Positions 61,758 through 64,000 of a stretch of 64,000 nucleotides of DNA are shown piece after piece. Positions within the stretch are counted from its first letter, which is position 1; every line of letters begins with the position of its first letter. Source of the stretch: Bradyrhizobium barranii subsp. apii (lineage in GTDB: Bacteria; Pseudomonadota; Alphaproteobacteria; Rhizobiales; Xanthobacteraceae); NCBI RefSeq assembly GCF_011516635.5, contig NZ_CP096255.1, positions 5,764,501 to 5,828,500 on the forward strand, in the 5' to 3' direction. A program made the position numbers and the translations under genes. The notes beneath the pieces were generated by a model. That model saw nothing but the letters and a program-made list of their open reading frames with translations, was not told the origin of the DNA and ran no database searches.

Positions 61758-62645
61758 TCACTCCAGATTTTGGACCTGTTCGCGGAATTGCTCGACCACG
61801 TTCTTCATGGCCAGGCCCGTATTGGTCAGCTCGATGTCGTTCGACTTCGAGCAGCAGGTGTTGACCTCGCGGTGAAACTCCTGCGCCAGGAAGTCGAGCT
61901 TGCGGCCGATCGGGCCGCCCTTGCCGATCAGCTCGCGCGCCTGCGCGATGTGGGAGGCGATGCGGTCGAGCTCCTCGCGGATGTCGGCCCTGGTGGCGAT
62001 CAGGATCGCCTCCTGCATCAGGCGGTCGGAATCGAAACGGTCGGAGGTGTCGAGCAGGGTTGCGATCTGCTCGGCGAGCCTCGCCTTGATCGCCTCGGGC
62101 TTGCGGCCAGGCGCAGCTTCCGCCTTCCTCGCCAGCACTTCGACCTCGTCGACCCGCTGGGTCAGGATCTGCCCGAGCGACGTGCCCTCGCGCTTGCGCA
62201 TCTCGACGAGATCGGCGAGCGCCTTGTCGAAGGCTTCCGCGGCGGCGGCACGCGCGGCCTTGTCCTCCTCCTCGTCACCCTCGGGCTCGGCGACCTCGAC
62301 GACGCCCTTGATGGCGAGCAGGCCGTCGACGCTCGGCGCGACCGCGTCGACCTTGCCGGCGATCATCGCGGCCGCCTTCAGGACGGCATTGAGCACGTCC
62401 TCGTTGACGCGGACGGAGGCTGCGGCGTTGGCCCGCTTGACGTTGAGATTGGCATAGACGGTGCCGCGCGACAGAAGCTCGCCGGCGCGCTTCTTGGCGT
62501 GGGCCTCGAGCTCGTCGAACCCCTGCGGCAACCGCACCCTGAGGTCAAAGCCCTTGGCGTTGACCGACTTCAATTCCCATTCGAACGTATACGGCCCGCT
62601 AGCGCCGTGGCTTCGGGCAAAGCCGGTCATGGACGACAGCGCCAT
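61758..62645 (-). CDS. yicC: YicC/YloC family endoribonuclease
   Basis: The 295-residue protein opens MALSSMTGFARSHGASGPYTFEWE, the family's highly conserved start, and ends with the DUF1732 motif (GGPIGRKLDFLAQEFHREVNT, SNDIELTN). YicC proteins cut RNA and, in E. coli, act on the small RNA RyhB. It is followed by gmk. Confidence 0.93.
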   Translation of the reverse strand: MALSSMTGFARSHGASGPYTFEWELKSVNAKGFDLRVRLPQGFDELEAHAKKRAGELLSRGTVYANLNVKRANAAASVRVNEDVLNAVLKAAAMIAGKVDAVAPSVDGLLAIKGVVEVAEPEGDEEEDKAARAAAAEAFDKALADLVEMRKREGTSLGQILTQRVDEVEVLARKAEAAPGRKPEAIKARLAEQIATLLDTSDRFDSDRLMQEAILIATRADIREELDRIASHIAQARELIGKGGPIGRKLDFLAQEFHREVNTCCSKSNDIELTNTGLAMKNVVEQFREQVQNLE

Positions 62646-62760
62646 CAGGTCAATTTCTCCGGAAACTCAGGATTCGCGAGGCCCATCAGGCCACGCGAAT
62701 CTTAAGACTATTTTGCAGGAAAGTGGAATCCGCAAAGTCCCGCAGGCAGGTCTGCGCGAA

Positions 62761-64000
62761 CTAGCGCTGGACCACCGGCGGCGACGGCTGCACCGCGCCC
62801 TGGCGGGCGGGCGCGGGACCAGCGGGGCGAGCGGCTGGCGGCTTTTTCTGCTGATTGGGCCGCGTCGGCGTGGTCGCGGTCGGCGGATCCGCGGCAGCGC
62901 CGGGCGCGGCGGCCGCCGGCGGCTGCGCATCCTCGGCCGGCTCGACCGTGTCGTTCTGGATCTGCTTCTCCATCGCGCGCAGCTTGGCGACGTTCTTCTG
63001 GTGCGCGTCGTAGGTTTCGGTGAAGGCATGCCCGCCGGTGCCGTCGGCGACGAAATAGAGGTCGCGGGTGCGAGCCGGGTTGGCGGTGGCTTCCAGCGAG
63101 GCGCGGCCGGGGTTGGAGATCGGACCGGGCGGCAGTCCCTCGATCACATAGGTGTTGTAGGGCGAAGGCTGCGTGATCTCGCTGCGCTTGATCGGACGGC
63201 CGAGCGTACCCTTGCCGCCGACAAGGCCGTAGATGATGGTCGGATCGGACTGCAGCTTGATTTTCTGCTTGAGCCGGTTGGCGAATACGGCGGCGACACG
63301 GCTGCGCTCGTCCGGCTTGCCGGTTTCCTTCTCGACGATCGAGGCCAGCGTCACCAGTTGCTCCGGCGATTTCACCGGAATGTCCTGGCTGCGGCGCTCC
63401 CAGATCTCGGCCAGCACGCGCTTGTGCGCCTGTTGCATGCGCTGGATCACCTGATCGCGCGGGGTCCCGCGCGGGAACTTGTAGGTCTCTGGCAGCAGCG
63501 TGCCTTCGCGCGGCAATTCGCGGACGCTGCCGGTGAAGATGTCGTTGTCGGACAGCCGCGCCACAATCTGCTCCGAGGTCAGGCCTTCCGGGATCGTGAC
63601 GGAATGCTGCACCACCTTGCCCTCGACGATGGTGGCGATGACGTCGCGCAAGGAGGCGTTCTTCTGGAACGAATACTCACCCGGCTTCAGGTCCGAGCTC
63701 GCCTTCAGCGCGGCGACGCTGGCGATGAACACCCACGGATTGACGTCGGCCACGCCTTCCCGGTTCAGCGTCTCGGCGATGTCGCGCTTGCCGGCCCGCT
63801 GCGGGATGTTGACGATCTTGTCTTCCTTCAGCGGCCCCGGCGCCTCGAGCAATTGCCGGCCGTAATAGTAGACGCCGCCGGCGCCGAGCATGGCGATCAG
63901 CAGAAGGGTGATGATGGCGTTGCCGACGATCACGAAGGGATTGCGCGCCCGGTCCGATCGCCTCGGCGGCGGCGGAACCTGCTCGGGCTCCAGCGCTGCC
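62761..64000 (-). CDS. mltG: Endolytic murein transglycosylase MltG (5' end outside the window)
   Basis: At least 412 residues; the frame is open to the right edge of the window, where it continues upstream as ARNPF and the Pro-rich QVPPPPRRSDR stretch before the TM helix (IVGNAIITLLLIAMLGAGGV). The LysM-like and YceG domains follow, with the catalytic Glu in LASIVEKETGKPDER and the SDPTIIYGL motif. It cuts nascent glycan strands and sets their length. The C-terminal ~90 residues are a Pro/Ala-rich tail. yicC-gmk lie downstream. Confidence 0.93.
   Translation of the reverse strand, partial: AALEPEQVPPPPRRSDRARNPFVIVGNAIITLLLIAMLGAGGVYYYGRQLLEAPGPLKEDKIVNIPQRAGKRDIAETLNREGVADVNPWVFIASVAALKASSDLKPGEYSFQKNASLRDVIATIVEGKVVQHSVTIPEGLTSEQIVARLSDNDIFTGSVRELPREGTLLPETYKFPRGTPRDQVIQRMQQAHKRVLAEIWERRSQDIPVKSPEQLVTLASIVEKETGKPDERSRVAAVFANRLKQKIKLQSDPTIIYGLVGGKGTLGRPIKRSEITQPSPYNTYVIEGLPPGPISNPGRASLEATANPARTRDLYFVADGTGGHAFTETYDAHQKNVAKLRAMEKQIQNDTVEPAEDAQPPAAAAPGAAADPPTATTPTRPNQQKKPPAARPAGPAPARQGAVQPSPPVVQR

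Overview
The window is a GC-rich stretch of chromosome from an alphaproteobacterium, almost certainly Bradyrhizobium or a close relative. The grounds are the gene content and order (lptF-lptG-lptD-surA-pdxA-rsmA; mltG-yicC-gmk; purM/purN next to hda-ppk-ppx; an Flp pilin), the intergenic palindromic repeats, and promoters resembling those of the alphaproteobacterial stress sigma factor EcfG. Most of it is housekeeping DNA with small accessory islands between.

Layout. 1-6.8 kb: an M23-like secreted protein, then a phosphodiesterase and a ugpA-ugpE-ugpB glycerol-3-phosphate transporter behind a good PHO box. This locus is decaying: ugpA carries a 22-bp duplication, ugpC is absent, and ugpB runs straight into the truncated end of a second, oppositely oriented binding-protein gene that has its own GntR regulator. 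6.8-19.3 kb: an oxidoreductase/LysR pair, ribonuclease D, a class III aminotransferase, an aromatic-acid catabolic trio (MFS transporter, IclR regulator, FAD monooxygenase) with two matching operators, and a LysR-controlled run of two GNAT-like genes and an isochorismatase-fold protein that lacks its catalytic residues. 19.3-28.3 kb: an autotransporter-type barrel, a cold shock protein, purN/purM with a repeat at their junction, a CDP-alcohol phosphatidyltransferase, hda, ppk and ppx. 28.3-31.8 kb: a PepSY membrane protein and a TonB-dependent siderophore receptor (iron uptake).

32-43 kb: TerC, ndk, a secreted His/Gly-rich peptide, a NepR-like small protein, an ABC-F ATPase, and a type I secretion locus (RTX protein, ABC exporter, HlyD adaptor) whose adaptor is frameshifted. 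43-55 kb: a lipoprotein, holC, pepA, and the LPS-export/outer-membrane operon lptF-lptG-lptD-surA-pdxA-rsmA, followed by a zinc alcohol dehydrogenase. 55-61 kb: an accessory stretch of small genes, several with EcfG-like promoters, a Crp/Fnr-type regulator behind nested inverted repeats, an Flp pilin without a normal start codon, a small membrane protein with an in-frame amber stop, and a frameshifted caspase-like protein. 61-64 kb: gmk, yicC and mltG, which runs off the right edge.

Several genes are broken by single indels, a short duplication, a nonsense codon or a deletion. Either these are real lesions or some are sequencing errors; the 22-bp duplication and the ugpB fusion are the hardest to explain as base-calling error. 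No tRNA, rRNA, CRISPR array, insertion sequence or phage gene was recognised.
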